NCBI GenBank assembly: GCA_017983615.1
Contig: JAGOBB010000005.1
Coordinates: 113,567-177,566, forward strand
Direction of reading: 5' to 3'
Source: Azonexus sp.
GTDB taxonomy: Bacteria > Pseudomonadota > Gammaproteobacteria > Burkholderiales > Rhodocyclaceae
Length of the DNA stretch: 64,000 nt
Each line of letters begins with the position of its first letter. Position 1 is the stretch's first letter. This document shows positions 36,414 to 45,205 of this stretch, one piece after another. The position numbers were made by a program, and so were the translations under genes. A model generated the notes under the pieces. That model was not told the origin of the DNA. It made no database searches and was given only the letters and a program-made list of their open reading frames with translations.

Positions 36414-36471
36414 TAGGGCGCGGCCACAGCGACCGGGGACGCACCAAGGATTCGTGGGGCGATCGCTTGCT

Positions 36472-39400
36472 TTACACGCCCTGGGACAGCTCGACCAATC
36501 GCCCCTGGAGCGGAAAGTAGATGGCCAGGCGCAGCGGCAGCGGGTCAGCGGCGAACAGGCTGGCGTAGCGTTCGAGCTGCGGCCGGTAGCTTGCGGCACG
36601 TTGCGCCAACTCGGCGTCGGGCAGGCGGACGGTCTTGTAGTCGATGATCCAGCGGTAGCCATCGGCGACGAAAATACGGTCGATAACATGGTTGACCACC
36701 GCGTCGCCGTCGCGGCTGCTCCAGGCCTGCTCGGCACCAGCCTGCGGGTGGTCGGCCAGCAACCAGCGGCCGGCTTCGCTGGCCAGCGTCGTTTCCAGTG
36801 CCGCGACCACTTCGGCGGCGCCGTTTTCGGCCTCTGCCTCGCTGTGGCCCTGACCGCGCAGCCACCGGCGATAGGCCGGCTGCAAGGACGCAACTGCTAT
36901 CCCCCAATGGGACTTCGTGCCGGGCGCGCCCGCCCCTTTTTTCAGGCCATTTTTCGCCAGCAGTTCCAGGCAGCGATGGACCAGCGTGCCGACCGATGCT
37001 TCGAGCGACAGGCCACTTTCGGCTGCGTCGAGGTCGAGCGGGTTATCAGCGGGACGCAGGCCTTCGGGGATCGCCGCCAAAGCGTCCGGCAGACCGACGG
37101 TGCGCAGGCGGACGAGCGGTGGCACAAAGCAGGCCGGATCGATGCCGGCCGGTGCGGTCTCGACTTCGGGCCCGCCGGCCAGCGCGGTGGCGAATGCCGG
37201 TTGGGCTACGCCAGGCCAGAGCAGTTTGATCAGCGTGCCGGTGGCAGGCGGCTTCAGGCCGTCCTCCTTCGCCGCATCAGCCGTCGCCACGCCGACCAGA
37301 TGCAGGCGGCAGATGGCACGGGTGGCGGCGACGTAGAGCAGGCGTTCGTCTTCGTGCGCGGCGCGCTCGGCTTCGAGTTTTTTCAGGTAATCGTAGGCGG
37401 TCGGTTCACCGTTGCCCACCCCTTTCTGCTTCATCGGCGCGACCAGCAGGTGCTCCTCGCCATCGGCGCCGGCCACTTCGTCCCAGAGCAGCAGTGCGCT
37501 GTCGTTGCCGCCGGTGCTGCGGTGCAGGCCGGGAAGGATCACGGTGTCGAATTCGAGGCCCTTGGATTTATGCACGGTCATCATCTGCACGGCGTCGCCG
37601 AGCGGATCGGAGGGCGCGTAGAGTTCGGCGGTGTGCGCAGCCAGGGTATCGGCGTCGAGATTGCCGGCGGCGACCAGGCGGTCGACCAGCGCAAAGAAGG
37701 CCTCGACGTCCTTCAGGGCCTCCGGCGCCTCCAGGCAGCGCGGGCCGCCGAGCATCAGCCAGACGCCTTCCAGCCAGCGCCGCGGATGCTGGCGGCCACG
37801 GCCGGCGAAGGCGGTGTGCAGCACTTCGCGCAAGTGCCGCAGGCGCTGCCGGCCGTCATCCGAAAGACGGGCGAGGCGGACCTCGTCCTGCATTACTTGC
37901 CAGATCGTCGACCGCTTGTCGTCGGCAGCCAGCGCGTGCAGGTCGGCCAGCGTCAAACCGCACCACGGTGCGCGCAGCAGCGCCAGCCAATGGACGCGAT
38001 CGGCGCGGTGATGCAGGGCACGGAACAGGGTTAGCAGATCCTGCACATGCTGGCGGCCATCCAGCCCTTCGATGTCGACGGCCTGGAAGCGAAGGTCCGG
38101 GGCGCTCCGGCGGATTTCGGCGACCAGCGCATCGAGGTGACTGCGGGCGCGGACGAGCACGGCGATGCGCTCGTCCGGCGCCTCGCGGCGGGCCTGCTGA
38201 ATGATTTCCAACACGCGGCGCGCTTCTTCGCCGGCCGAATCGCTGCCTTCGCGTTCGATGACCGAATGGACGACGACCGCGCTGTCGCCCCTCGGCGGCC
38301 GGGTGGCGGCCGATTCGGCGTAGCGCACGGCACCGGCCTCGGGGCAGTCCTCAGCCGGGAAGATGCCCGGGAAGGCGGCATTGACCCAGTCGACGATCCC
38401 CGGATACGAGCGGTTGTTGCGGAACAGGCGCAGGTGTTGGAGCCGGAGTTCGCCGATACCGCGCTCGCGGACACGCAGGAAGAGGCCGACGTCAGCCTTG
38501 CGGAACCGGTAGATCGACTGCATCGGATCGCCGACCACAAACAGCGTCCGGCCGTCATCCGGCATCCAGCCGCGGGTCAGCTTCTCGAGCAGCCCGACCT
38601 GGCTCGGGCTGGTGTCCTGGAATTCGTCGACCAGCAGGTGGCGGATGCGGTAATCAAGCGCCTGCGCCAGATCGGTCGGCGCCTCGTCATCGCCCAGCGC
38701 CAGTCCGGCGCGGGCGGCGATTTCGATGAAATCGACTTCGCCGGCTTCCTGGAAGGCCAGCCACAGCTGGCCGGCGGTCAGCCGGAGCAGGCGCGAGAAG
38801 CATTCGACGGTGGCCCACTCGGCGTCGCTCAGTTCCGGCTGCGGCAAGCCTGGCAGCATGGCCAGCGCCTCCTCTAGCCCGCTCACGCCGCGCAGGTCGG
38901 CGAGCAATTCGAGCATTGCTTTTTTCTGCTCGGCGAATTCGGCGCCAGCCGGAAAACCGAGGCGCTTGTCGACGGTCTTGCGCAGCGTGCCGGTGCCGGT
39001 CAGCAGCAGCGTGGCTACTGCCTGCCAGCGGGCCAGATCGGCAAATGCTACGGTCAGCGGCAAATTCCAGTCAAAAATGGCATCCAGCGGACCCGGCGCA
39101 TTGGCGGCAGCGAAGCGGGCCAGCGGCATCAGCAGCGACTGGATGCGGTGGTCGAGCAGCTTGCCGACGACCGCCAGATCGCGTTCGATCAGCGCCGCGA
39201 AGGCGGCTTCGACCTCCACCTTCATCGCCCCGCTTTCGATCCGCGAGGCGTGCTGCAACCACTGGTCGCGGCGGCCGAGCATGGCGACCAGCAGCCGTTC
39301 CAGCCGGCCGGCATTGTTGTCCATGAAGGCCAGCGCCGCGGCAACCACCTCGGCGTCCGGCGTTCCCGATTCGACCATTTCCAGCGTCCGCCGCGCCGCC

Positions 39401-39867
39401 GTCGCGTAATGCGCCTCGGCGTCCTCGCTGACGCCGGGCTGGCTGCCGAAGCGGCTGAGGTAGGGCATCTGCCGGGCCAGGCTGGCGCACAGCGCGTCGA
39501 TGGTCGTGATGCGCAGGCGACCGGGATGGCCAAGCAGTTGCCAACCCTGCCCGGCATCGTGGGCCAACACCTGGCGTGCCAGCTCGAAGGTCAGCCGCTT
39601 GTGCGGCTGCGCCGGCATCTCGCCCGCGGCGGCACGCTCCAGGCTGCCGAGGATGCGGTCGCGCATCTCGGTCGCCGCCTTGTTGGTGAAGGTCAGCGCC
39701 AGCACCTCCTCCGGCTGTTCGACGACGGCCAGCAGCCGCAGGTAGCGCTGCGTCAACAGTTCCGTCTTGCCGGCCCCGGCCGGAGCCTCGACGATAAACG
39801 AGGCGACCTCCAGCGCCCGGCGACGGGCGAGGTCGTCCTCGGCAAGGCGCTCAGCCGCAGCGCTCAA
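36472..39867 (-). CDS. addA: AddA-like UvrD helicase with C-terminal nuclease
   Basis: A 1131-residue double-strand-break repair protein. It is a UvrD/RecB-type SF1 helicase with Walker A EAPAGAGKTELL (31-35), then LTFTNKAATEM, DEFQDTSPSQ (motif II), GDPMQSIYRFRKADV and TVHKSKGLEFDTVILPGL. The C-terminal RecB-like nuclease shows GDAVVNHVIDRIF, WIIDYKT and YRPQLERYASLF. Together with the AddB-like protein it should resect DNA ends and load RecA. Its ATG overlaps the stop of a CheY-like receiver gene (ATGA). Residues of about 263-275 (FDWNLPLTVAFA) come from a repeat copy read antisense. Confidence 0.9.
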   Translation of the reverse strand: MSAAAERLAEDDLARRRALEVASFIVEAPAGAGKTELLTQRYLRLLAVVEQPEEVLALTFTNKAATEMRDRILGSLERAAAGEMPAQPHKRLTFELARQVLAHDAGQGWQLLGHPGRLRITTIDALCASLARQMPYLSRFGSQPGVSEDAEAHYATAARRTLEMVESGTPDAEVVAAALAFMDNNAGRLERLLVAMLGRRDQWLQHASRIESGAMKVEVEAAFAALIERDLAVVGKLLDHRIQSLLMPLARFAAANAPGPLDAIFDWNLPLTVAFADLARWQAVATLLLTGTGTLRKTVDKRLGFPAGAEFAEQKKAMLELLADLRGVSGLEEALAMLPGLPQPELSDAEWATVECFSRLLRLTAGQLWLAFQEAGEVDFIEIAARAGLALGDDEAPTDLAQALDYRIRHLLVDEFQDTSPSQVGLLEKLTRGWMPDDGRTLFVVGDPMQSIYRFRKADVGLFLRVRERGIGELRLQHLRLFRNNRSYPGIVDWVNAAFPGIFPAEDCPEAGAVRYAESAATRPPRGDSAVVVHSVIEREGSDSAGEEARRVLEIIQQARREAPDERIAVLVRARSHLDALVAEIRRSAPDLRFQAVDIEGLDGRQHVQDLLTLFRALHHRADRVHWLALLRAPWCGLTLADLHALAADDKRSTIWQVMQDEVRLARLSDDGRQRLRHLREVLHTAFAGRGRQHPRRWLEGVWLMLGGPRCLEAPEALKDVEAFFALVDRLVAAGNLDADTLAAHTAELYAPSDPLGDAVQMMTVHKSKGLEFDTVILPGLHRSTGGNDSALLLWDEVAGADGEEHLLVAPMKQKGVGNGEPTAYDYLKKLEAERAAHEDERLLYVAATRAICRLHLVGVATADAAKEDGLKPPATGTLIKLLWPGVAQPAFATALAGGPEVETAPAGIDPACFVPPLVRLRTVGLPDALAAIPEGLRPADNPLDLDAAESGLSLEASVGTLVHRCLELLAKNGLKKGAGAPGTKSHWGIAVASLQPAYRRWLRGQGHSEAEAENGAAEVVAALETTLASEAGRWLLADHPQAGAEQAWSSRDGDAVVNHVIDRIFVADGYRWIIDYKTVRLPDAELAQRAASYRPQLERYASLFAADPLPLRLAIYFPLQGRLVELSQGV
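39042..39080 (+). repeat. dispersed repeat, copy 9 (in addA)
   Basis: AAATGCTACGGTCAGCGGC is followed by AAATTCCAGTCAAAAATGGC. The core is exact and the tail divergent. It is antisense to addA and read there as WNLPLTVAFA. Confidence 0.68.
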
Positions 39868-40250
39868 CGCTCACCTCCTGCCAATCCGAGCAGCTGGCGG
39901 ATGGCCGGCAACAGATCGGCCAGATGCGCCTTGGGAACGAAGGCATTGGCCCCCAGCTTGACCATCACGCCGCCCTTGGATTCGCCGATGGTGCCGGAAA
40001 TCAGGATCACCGGCAGCGTCGGCCAGCGTCGCTTCATATAGGCAAGGTTTTCGGGAAAATAGATTCCCGGTACGGCGTAGTCGGACAGGACGATATCCCA
40101 GCCGCCTTCTTCCAGCGCGGCCAACATCGCTTCCCGGCTATCGACCCAGCGGCAGCGAAAGTCGAGGCCGCTGCGCTTCAGCGCGCGTTCGACGAGCAGG
40201 AAATCCGCCTCGTTGTCCTCGATGTAGAGAATGGCCAGCTGGGCGCTCAT
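39864..40250 (-). CDS. CheY-like single-domain response regulator
   Basis: A 128-residue receiver domain. The acidic pocket ILYIEDNEAD, the phosphoacceptor aspartate in DIVLSDYAVPG, the threonine region LISGTIGES and the lysine in AFVPKAHLADLLPAI are all present, so it should be phosphorylatable. There is no output domain. The stop overlaps the addA start by four bases, an unusual coupling of a signalling receiver to a recombination helicase. The cognate kinase is unknown; the hybrid kinase at 52.7 kb is on the same strand but far away. Confidence 0.9.
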   Translation of the reverse strand: MSAQLAILYIEDNEADFLLVERALKRSGLDFRCRWVDSREAMLAALEEGGWDIVLSDYAVPGIYFPENLAYMKRRWPTLPVILISGTIGESKGGVMVKLGANAFVPKAHLADLLPAIRQLLGLAGGER

Positions 40251-40287
40251 CGCCCTCTCCCGTCGGTCAATGGCCACCCGCGCATGT

Positions 40288-40836
40288 TCAGCCCCGCAGC
40301 TTCCGTGTCAGATCGGCCAGCGCCTGCATCTGCGTGGCGATCTGGCGGATCAGCTTGGCATCGGTCAGGTTGCCGTCGGCGTCGAAAGCGCCGGCAAAGG
40401 CGCTGGCGAAGACTTCCGGCTTGTTGACCACGTGCAGGTCGAGATACACGCAGACCTGGCGCAAATGATACTGGGCCCGCGAGGTGCCCATGCCGCCGCC
40501 GGCGCCCATCATCGCCGCGGCCTTGCCGGCGAGCAGCGCGTTGTCCGGTTCGCGCGACAGCCAGTCGAGGGCGTTCTTGAGCGCGGGGGCGATCGAGTAG
40601 TTGTATTCCGGGCAGGCCAGGACCAGGGCATCGGCGGCGCGCGCCTGGTCCATCAGGCGCTGGACGGCGACCGGGCGCTCGGCGAGATCGACGTTGTAGA
40701 AGGGCACCGCCGAGAGGTCAGCGATTTCCAGCGAGACGCCTTCCGGCAATTCGGCCATCGCCGCCCGCAACAGGCCGGCGTTGGTCGATTGGCGGCGCAG
40801 GCTGCCGCAGATGCCCAGCAATTTCAGTTCGCGCAT
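40288..40836 (-). CDS. NADPH-dependent FMN reductase
   Basis: A 182-residue flavodoxin-like reductase. GICGSLRRQSTNAGLLRAA is the FMN phosphate loop, CPEYNYSIAPALKNALDWLSR the family signature, and GGGMGTSRAQYHLRQV the second flavin contact. Relatives (ChrR/YieF/AzoR-like) reduce flavins, quinones or chromate with NAD(P)H. It lies between the addB-like gene (17-base gap) and the receiver gene, probably on one transcript. A direct role in recombination is not expected. Confidence 0.92.
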   Translation of the reverse strand: MRELKLLGICGSLRRQSTNAGLLRAAMAELPEGVSLEIADLSAVPFYNVDLAERPVAVQRLMDQARAADALVLACPEYNYSIAPALKNALDWLSREPDNALLAGKAAAMMGAGGGMGTSRAQYHLRQVCVYLDLHVVNKPEVFASAFAGAFDADGNLTDAKLIRQIATQMQALADLTRKLRG

Positions 40837-40853
40837 GATCGTTCTCCTGATTT

Positions 40854-43538
40854 TCAGTTGGCCGAGGTATTCGATTCGGCGGCTGCGGCCAGCAGGCGGC
40901 GCCGCTCGGGCAGGCGGAGCAGGGGCAGGACTTCGCAATATTGCAGCCCCTTTTCGTCGGCGAAGACGACGCCGGCCCGGCCCGCCTTGACCTCGCTGGC
41001 CACGGCGTGCAGACGCTCGCGCCAGTGGGTAATGACGGCAATCCAGTCGGGAAATTCCGCCGGATCGAAAATTTTCTGCTTGTCGTCACCGATCCCCTGG
41101 ACGCCGGGCAAGATGTCCTTTTCGTCGGCGACGCCGGCAAAGCCCGGCTTGTCGGGCAGGACCTTGGCAAAGACAACGGCCGCCACTTCGTCATTGACCA
41201 GCGCGGCGTAAATCGGCAACTGCGGCTCGGTGATGCGCTGATCGGCCCAGTTTTTGGTGTCGATGGCGGCGCCGGTCTTGTAGTCGATGATGACCTGCCG
41301 GCCGTCGGCCAGTTGATCGATGCGATCGACGACCATGCGCACCTTGATGCCCTCGATCTCGACCTCGGCTGGCTGCTCGCAGGCGATGACCTCGAAGGCC
41401 TGACCGCGCTTGTCTTCGACGGCCAGCCAGAGGTCGAGCAGCTTGGCCAGGCGAGCCGCTTCGAGTTCGCGGAAGCGGGCCGGCAGGATTGTCCGGCGGT
41501 CGAGTTCGAAAGTCTGCAGGGCCTTGGCGACGGCCTCGGCGATGGCTTCCTGACGGGCTCCCCCGGATAGCGCCGCCAGCGCCTCCGACGAGGCCACCGC
41601 TGTCCATAAGGCTTCCAGTGCTTCATGAACCAGCGTGCCGCGGGCGGCCGGGTCGAGGCCCTCGACCGGCTCGTCCATCGCCTCGCCGCCGAGCCGGAAC
41701 TGGTAGTAGGCCCAGGCCGGACAGATAGCCTGGGCGCGCAGCAGCCAGCTGCCGCCGGAAACCTTCTCGCCCGCGGCCACCGGCGGCGCCAGCGCGTCGT
41801 CGAGCAGAGCCAGCGCCGCCGGAGCCTCGGCGGCCAGTTGGCCGGCCACCGTAACCACCTTGCCCGGCACTTCAGCGGCGCACGAAATGCCGGCGATCAG
41901 CGGGCTCGGGCGCAACACCCGGTTGCCATCGGCCTGCGCCCAGGAAAAGATGACCGTCGGCGCCGAATCCAACAAACGGGCGTGCACCCGCTGGGCGAAA
42001 TCCAGTTCGACCTCGGCGCTGGCGTGCGCCGACCCGGCGCTGCGCTGCAACTCGGCCGGCAACAGCGGGCTGGGCCGGGGCGGCGGCGGCCACAGGTCGT
42101 CGTTCATGCCCATTACCCACAGCGCATCGAATTCGAGACCGGCGCTTTCGAGCATGCCGAGCACCTGGATCGCCGGCCGGCCGCGCGTTTCCGGCTGAAA
42201 CAGGCGCTGGCGGCAGAGTTGCGACAAACGGCGCACTGCTTCGGCAAAGGCCAGCGGTCCGAGCAGGGCGTCGAGCCGGCCAAGGCCGTCGAGAACCTCG
42301 CCAAAGGCGCGATGGGCCTGGAATTCATGGCTGGACAGCGGGCGGTCTCCTGGCCAGCCGGTCGCCTGCAGGCAGGCCCGGAAAACGCCAGCCCATTGCC
42401 CCGGTAACAGCTTCCGGCTGGCTGTACTGGCCGTGGTCACGAAGGCGTCGAGCGCCGCTACCGTCTGCGGGCAAAGAGGCGGTTCGCTCTCGGCCAGGCG
42501 CCCGGCCAGCCGGAGCAAGGCCGGCAAGGTGGTGAAATACGGCAGGTCGCGGCGCAGTGCCGCATCAAGCCGCGCCCGGCCATCGGCCTCGGATTCGGCG
42601 GCCGACCAGCCGCTGGCCAGCAGCAGTGCCGACAAGCGGCTCTGCTCGACCTTGGCCCGGCCGCTACCGAGCGCCAGCAGATCAAGGGCGACGCGGATCA
42701 GCGGCAGATCGGCCAGCGCCCGGCCCAGCGAAAAGTTGAAGCAGCGCGGCACTTCGGCCGTATCGGGACGGATCAGCGCCGGATGCAGGGCGTCGTCGAG
42801 CAGAAATTCCAGTCGGTCACGCACGCCGGCCAGGTCGGGCGCCACGATGCCCAGCCGGGAGGCCGGATTCTCGGCCAGCCGGGTCTGCGCCCAGGCGACG
42901 ACGGCCGAACATTCGGCATCAATGTCTTCACAGGGTCGAACACCACAAATGCTACGGTCGCCCCCTTTTTTTGCCCAATTTTCAAATTCGACGCCACGCG
43001 CCGCCAGCGCCGCCATCAGATCGCGCTCCAGGGGCGTGTAGCGGTCGAAACCGGCGAAGCAAATCGTCGTCGGCAAGGCGAAATGACCAGCCTCGATCAA
43101 TCCGATCACTTGCCGGTGCAGGCCGGCCGTATCGATCCAGCCGCTGCTCCGGCAGCGCTTTTCGAATTCCGCCTGCCAGCCGACGAACAGCCTTGCCTCA
43201 TCGGAGAGCAGGGCACCGCCCGGCCTGAGCTTCCAGACGCGGCACAGCGCCTGCGCCTCGGCCGCCGACGCCGCCATGCCCTGGATGTCGAACAGCGGCG
43301 CCGCCTCGGTCAATGACCCGGCGATGACCTTTTCCCAGAGCAGGCGTTCGGCGAAAGCATCCAGCGCCACCGGCAGTTCGGCGACACCGGTCAGCATCGC
43401 TTCGTCGGCCAGACTGCCCAGCCACTGGCCCAGCGTCAGCGCCGGCCGGGTGCGCCAGACCGCCGCCTCGCCAGGCAACTCGCCGCGCAGGGTCTGCGCC
43501 AGGCGGGTTGTGGCGCACAGGGTCAGGCAATCGCTCAA
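40854..43538 (-). CDS. AddB-like PD-(D/E)XK nuclease/inactivated helicase (TIGR03623-like)
   Basis: A protein of about 894 residues, the usual partner of the AddA-like helicase in beta/gammaproteobacteria ('probable DNA repair protein'). Helicase motifs are degenerate, as expected. The C-terminal nuclease is intact: GTLVHEALEALW, VRMVVDRIDQLADGRQVIIDYKTG and EPQLPIYAAL. The iron-sulphur cysteine set of classical AddB is missing (only SWLLRAQAICPAWAYYQF and YCEVLP remain). I chose the TTG at 43538 (MSDCLTLCATT), preceded by GAGGCCGGC, because the longer frame overlaps the comEA-like gene as low-complexity nonsense. Residues of about 183-197 (EFENWAKKGGDRSIC) are repeat-derived. Confidence 0.82.
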   Translation of the reverse strand: MSDCLTLCATTRLAQTLRGELPGEAAVWRTRPALTLGQWLGSLADEAMLTGVAELPVALDAFAERLLWEKVIAGSLTEAAPLFDIQGMAASAAEAQALCRVWKLRPGGALLSDEARLFVGWQAEFEKRCRSSGWIDTAGLHRQVIGLIEAGHFALPTTICFAGFDRYTPLERDLMAALAARGVEFENWAKKGGDRSICGVRPCEDIDAECSAVVAWAQTRLAENPASRLGIVAPDLAGVRDRLEFLLDDALHPALIRPDTAEVPRCFNFSLGRALADLPLIRVALDLLALGSGRAKVEQSRLSALLLASGWSAAESEADGRARLDAALRRDLPYFTTLPALLRLAGRLAESEPPLCPQTVAALDAFVTTASTASRKLLPGQWAGVFRACLQATGWPGDRPLSSHEFQAHRAFGEVLDGLGRLDALLGPLAFAEAVRRLSQLCRQRLFQPETRGRPAIQVLGMLESAGLEFDALWVMGMNDDLWPPPPRPSPLLPAELQRSAGSAHASAEVELDFAQRVHARLLDSAPTVIFSWAQADGNRVLRPSPLIAGISCAAEVPGKVVTVAGQLAAEAPAALALLDDALAPPVAAGEKVSGGSWLLRAQAICPAWAYYQFRLGGEAMDEPVEGLDPAARGTLVHEALEALWTAVASSEALAALSGGARQEAIAEAVAKALQTFELDRRTILPARFRELEAARLAKLLDLWLAVEDKRGQAFEVIACEQPAEVEIEGIKVRMVVDRIDQLADGRQVIIDYKTGAAIDTKNWADQRITEPQLPIYAALVNDEVAAVVFAKVLPDKPGFAGVADEKDILPGVQGIGDDKQKIFDPAEFPDWIAVITHWRERLHAVASEVKAGRAGVVFADEKGLQYCEVLPLLRLPERRRLLAAAAESNTSAN
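42946..42990 (+). repeat. dispersed repeat, copy 10 (in addB-like gene)
   Basis: AAATGCTACGGTCGCCCCC is followed by a T-run, GCCC, AATTTTCAAATTC. The core and terminal CAAATTC match consensus well; the central A-run is replaced by a T-run. It is antisense to the gene and translated as EFENWAKKGGDRSI. Confidence 0.82.
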
Positions 43539-43566
43539 GCCGGCCTCGAAACTCGGCGCTGATCGA

Positions 43567-44277
43567 TCAGTAGGACGCCGCCGGCTGGGCCGGCTTGGCG
43601 GGTGCCGCGGGCTTCGCCGGAGCCGCCGGCGCAGCAGGCCTGGCCGTGGGCGAAGCCGGGGCAGCATCGTTGGCGGCCGGTCTGGCCTGCGACGGGGCGG
43701 CGGGCTTGGCCATCGGCACGGCTGGGGCAGCCGGCTTGACCGCATTGGCAGGCTGGGCGGGCGTGGCCGGCTTGGCCGGACCGGCAGGTGCAGCAGGAGC
43801 CGGCGCCGCCCCTTTGCTTTCCATCATGGGTTTGGCGGGGCTGGCCGGACGGGCTGGTTCGGCTGCCAGCGACTTGCTCGCCGGAGCGGCAGGCTTGCCG
43901 GGCGCGGCTGGAGCGGCCGGTCGAGCCGGTTCTACGTTCGCCCTAGTCGTCTGGCGAGCCGGCGGCAAGGCCATAGGCTTGGCGGCATCGGGCGCCGGGC
44001 GTGCGGCGGATGCCGCAACACCATTGCCCACGGTGATCTTGCCGCGCAGCTTATCCACCAGATTGTCGGGGAAATTCGGAATGTTTCTCAACTCGCCGAC
44101 GGACTTGAACGGGCCATGCTCCGAACGATATTTGATGATCGCTTCCGCCCTCGCTTCGCCTATACCCTTCAGCGAATCCAGCTCTTCCTTGGTCGCCGTG
44201 TTGATGTTGATCTGAGCCAGGGCCACACCGGCCCACAGCAGGCAGGAGGCGGCAACCATCAGGAAACGTGATTTCAT
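43567..44277 (-). CDS. ComEA-like helix-hairpin-helix protein with long Pro/Ala tail
   Basis: A 236-residue exported protein. Signal peptide MKSRFLMVAASCLLWAGVALA is followed by a ComEA helix-hairpin-helix pair (ININTATKEELDSLKGIGEARAEAIIKYR, VGELRNIPNFPDNLVDKLRGKITVG) at residues 22-88. The remaining 145 residues are Ala/Pro/Lys repeats (PAAPAKPAAPAKPAQPAA). ComEA binds incoming DNA in the periplasm during natural transformation. Stand-alone ComEA domains are short (about 90 residues), so the tail is unusual. It may span peptidoglycan. It is 28 bases upstream of the addB-like gene, giving an operon of DNA-binding and recombination functions. Confidence 0.88.
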   Translation of the reverse strand: MKSRFLMVAASCLLWAGVALAQININTATKEELDSLKGIGEARAEAIIKYRSEHGPFKSVGELRNIPNFPDNLVDKLRGKITVGNGVAASAARPAPDAAKPMALPPARQTTRANVEPARPAAPAAPGKPAAPASKSLAAEPARPASPAKPMMESKGAAPAPAAPAGPAKPATPAQPANAVKPAAPAVPMAKPAAPSQARPAANDAAPASPTARPAAPAAPAKPAAPAKPAQPAASY

Positions 44278-44333
44278 GCTTTGTTCTCCGCGAAAGTGAG
44301 TGACGCAGTATGCCATTCGCCGGCCGTCGCCCA

Positions 44334-44370
44334 AAAACAAAAAGCCCTGCCGAGGCAGGGCTTTTCGGGA
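44334..44370 (-). terminator. intrinsic terminator of the OmpA gene
   Basis: On the minus strand AAAAGCCCTGCC pairs with GGCAGGGCTTTT around a TC loop, followed by TTTGTTTTTGG. It lies 13 bases beyond the OmpA stop codon and before the comEA-like gene. Confidence 0.9.
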
Positions 44371-44382
44371 AGCAGTGTCGGC

Positions 44383-45042
44383 TTACTTGGTGCCGATGAC
44401 TTCGATGTCGACGCGGCGATCCGGCTGCAGGCAGTCGATCAGGGCCTTGGTCTTGGCGTTGCCCTTGCACTTGTCGCCGGTGACCGGCTGCTTTTCGCCC
44501 TTGCCTTCGGTGTAGACGCGGTTGGCTTCGATGCCCTTGGCAACCAGGTATTCCTTGACGGCGGCAGCGCGCTTCTCGGACAGCTTCTGGTTGTAGGCGT
44601 CACCACCGATGCGGTCGGTGTGGCCGACGGCGAGGATCACTTCGAGCTTGATGGCCTGGGACTTGGCGACCACTTCGTCGAGCTTGGCCTTGCCTTCCGG
44701 ACGCAGGACAGCCTTGTTGAAGTCGAACAGGGCGTCAGCAGCGACGGTGACCTTTTCGCCGGACGGCTTGACGCCAGCAGCGGCCGGGGCGGCCGGAGCA
44801 GCCGGGGCAGCAGCCTTCGGCGCGCAGGTGGCAGCCGGCAGCAGGTCCTTGTCGCACTCGCAACCGGCCTTGTCGGCAGCCGCAGCGGCCGGGGTCCAGT
44901 AGCCGGTACGCCAGCACAGGCCGAAGCCGGACTTGGCGACGACGTCGCGCTGGTCGATCACATAAACGCGTTCCTGGGCCACGGCGGTGAAGCCAATGCT
45001 GGCCAGCAGGGCCAGAACCAGAGATTTCTTGATGATGTTCAT
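44383..45042 (-). CDS. OmpA-family outer-membrane protein (beta class, short N-terminus)
   Basis: A 219-residue protein. Signal peptide MNIIKKSLVLALLASIGFTAVA precedes a short N-terminal segment (YVIDQRDVVAKSGFGLCWRTGYWTPA) typical of the betaproteobacterial class 3/4 porin-like OmpA group, with cysteines CECDKD. A Pro/Ala linker leads to the peptidoglycan-binding OmpA domain (DALFDFNKAVLRPEGKAKLDEV, VGHTDRIGGDAYNQKLSEKRAAAVKEYL, NRVYTEGKGEKQPVTGDKC, CLQPDRRVDIEVIG). It anchors the outer membrane to the wall. Codon use is strongly biased, as in highly expressed genes. Its promoter lies in the AT-rich spacer 45043-45205. Confidence 0.95.
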   Translation of the reverse strand: MNIIKKSLVLALLASIGFTAVAQERVYVIDQRDVVAKSGFGLCWRTGYWTPAAAAADKAGCECDKDLLPAATCAPKAAAPAAPAAPAAAGVKPSGEKVTVAADALFDFNKAVLRPEGKAKLDEVVAKSQAIKLEVILAVGHTDRIGGDAYNQKLSEKRAAAVKEYLVAKGIEANRVYTEGKGEKQPVTGDKCKGNAKTKALIDCLQPDRRVDIEVIGTK

Positions 45043-45205
45043 ATTCAGCAGTCCCAGTAAGAATGAAAAAGTATTCGGTACGCAACTGTTCAATTTTAAT
45101 ACAAACGGTCACTGTCTAGCCACATGTCACACACGTTATACATCTATTCGTTCGGGTAATATGTGTCTTCCCGCACATACGGGACAGCCGACATGAAAGA
45201 TATCA

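Noticed and set aside
36289-38034. 581-residue open frame on the plus strand
   Set aside because: It is antisense to the addA helicase gene with Arg/Gly/Gln-rich nonsense composition; the helicase motifs on the other strand are decisive.
43539-43745. N-terminal extension of the addB-like frame
   Set aside because: It overlaps the comEA-like tail in another frame and is Arg/Pro-rich nonsense; the TTG at 43538 with GAGG fits better.
43595-44215. Gly/Ala-rich 206-residue plus-strand frame resembling a PE_PGRS-like protein
   Set aside because: It is the complement of the low-complexity Pro/Ala tail of the ComEA-like protein.
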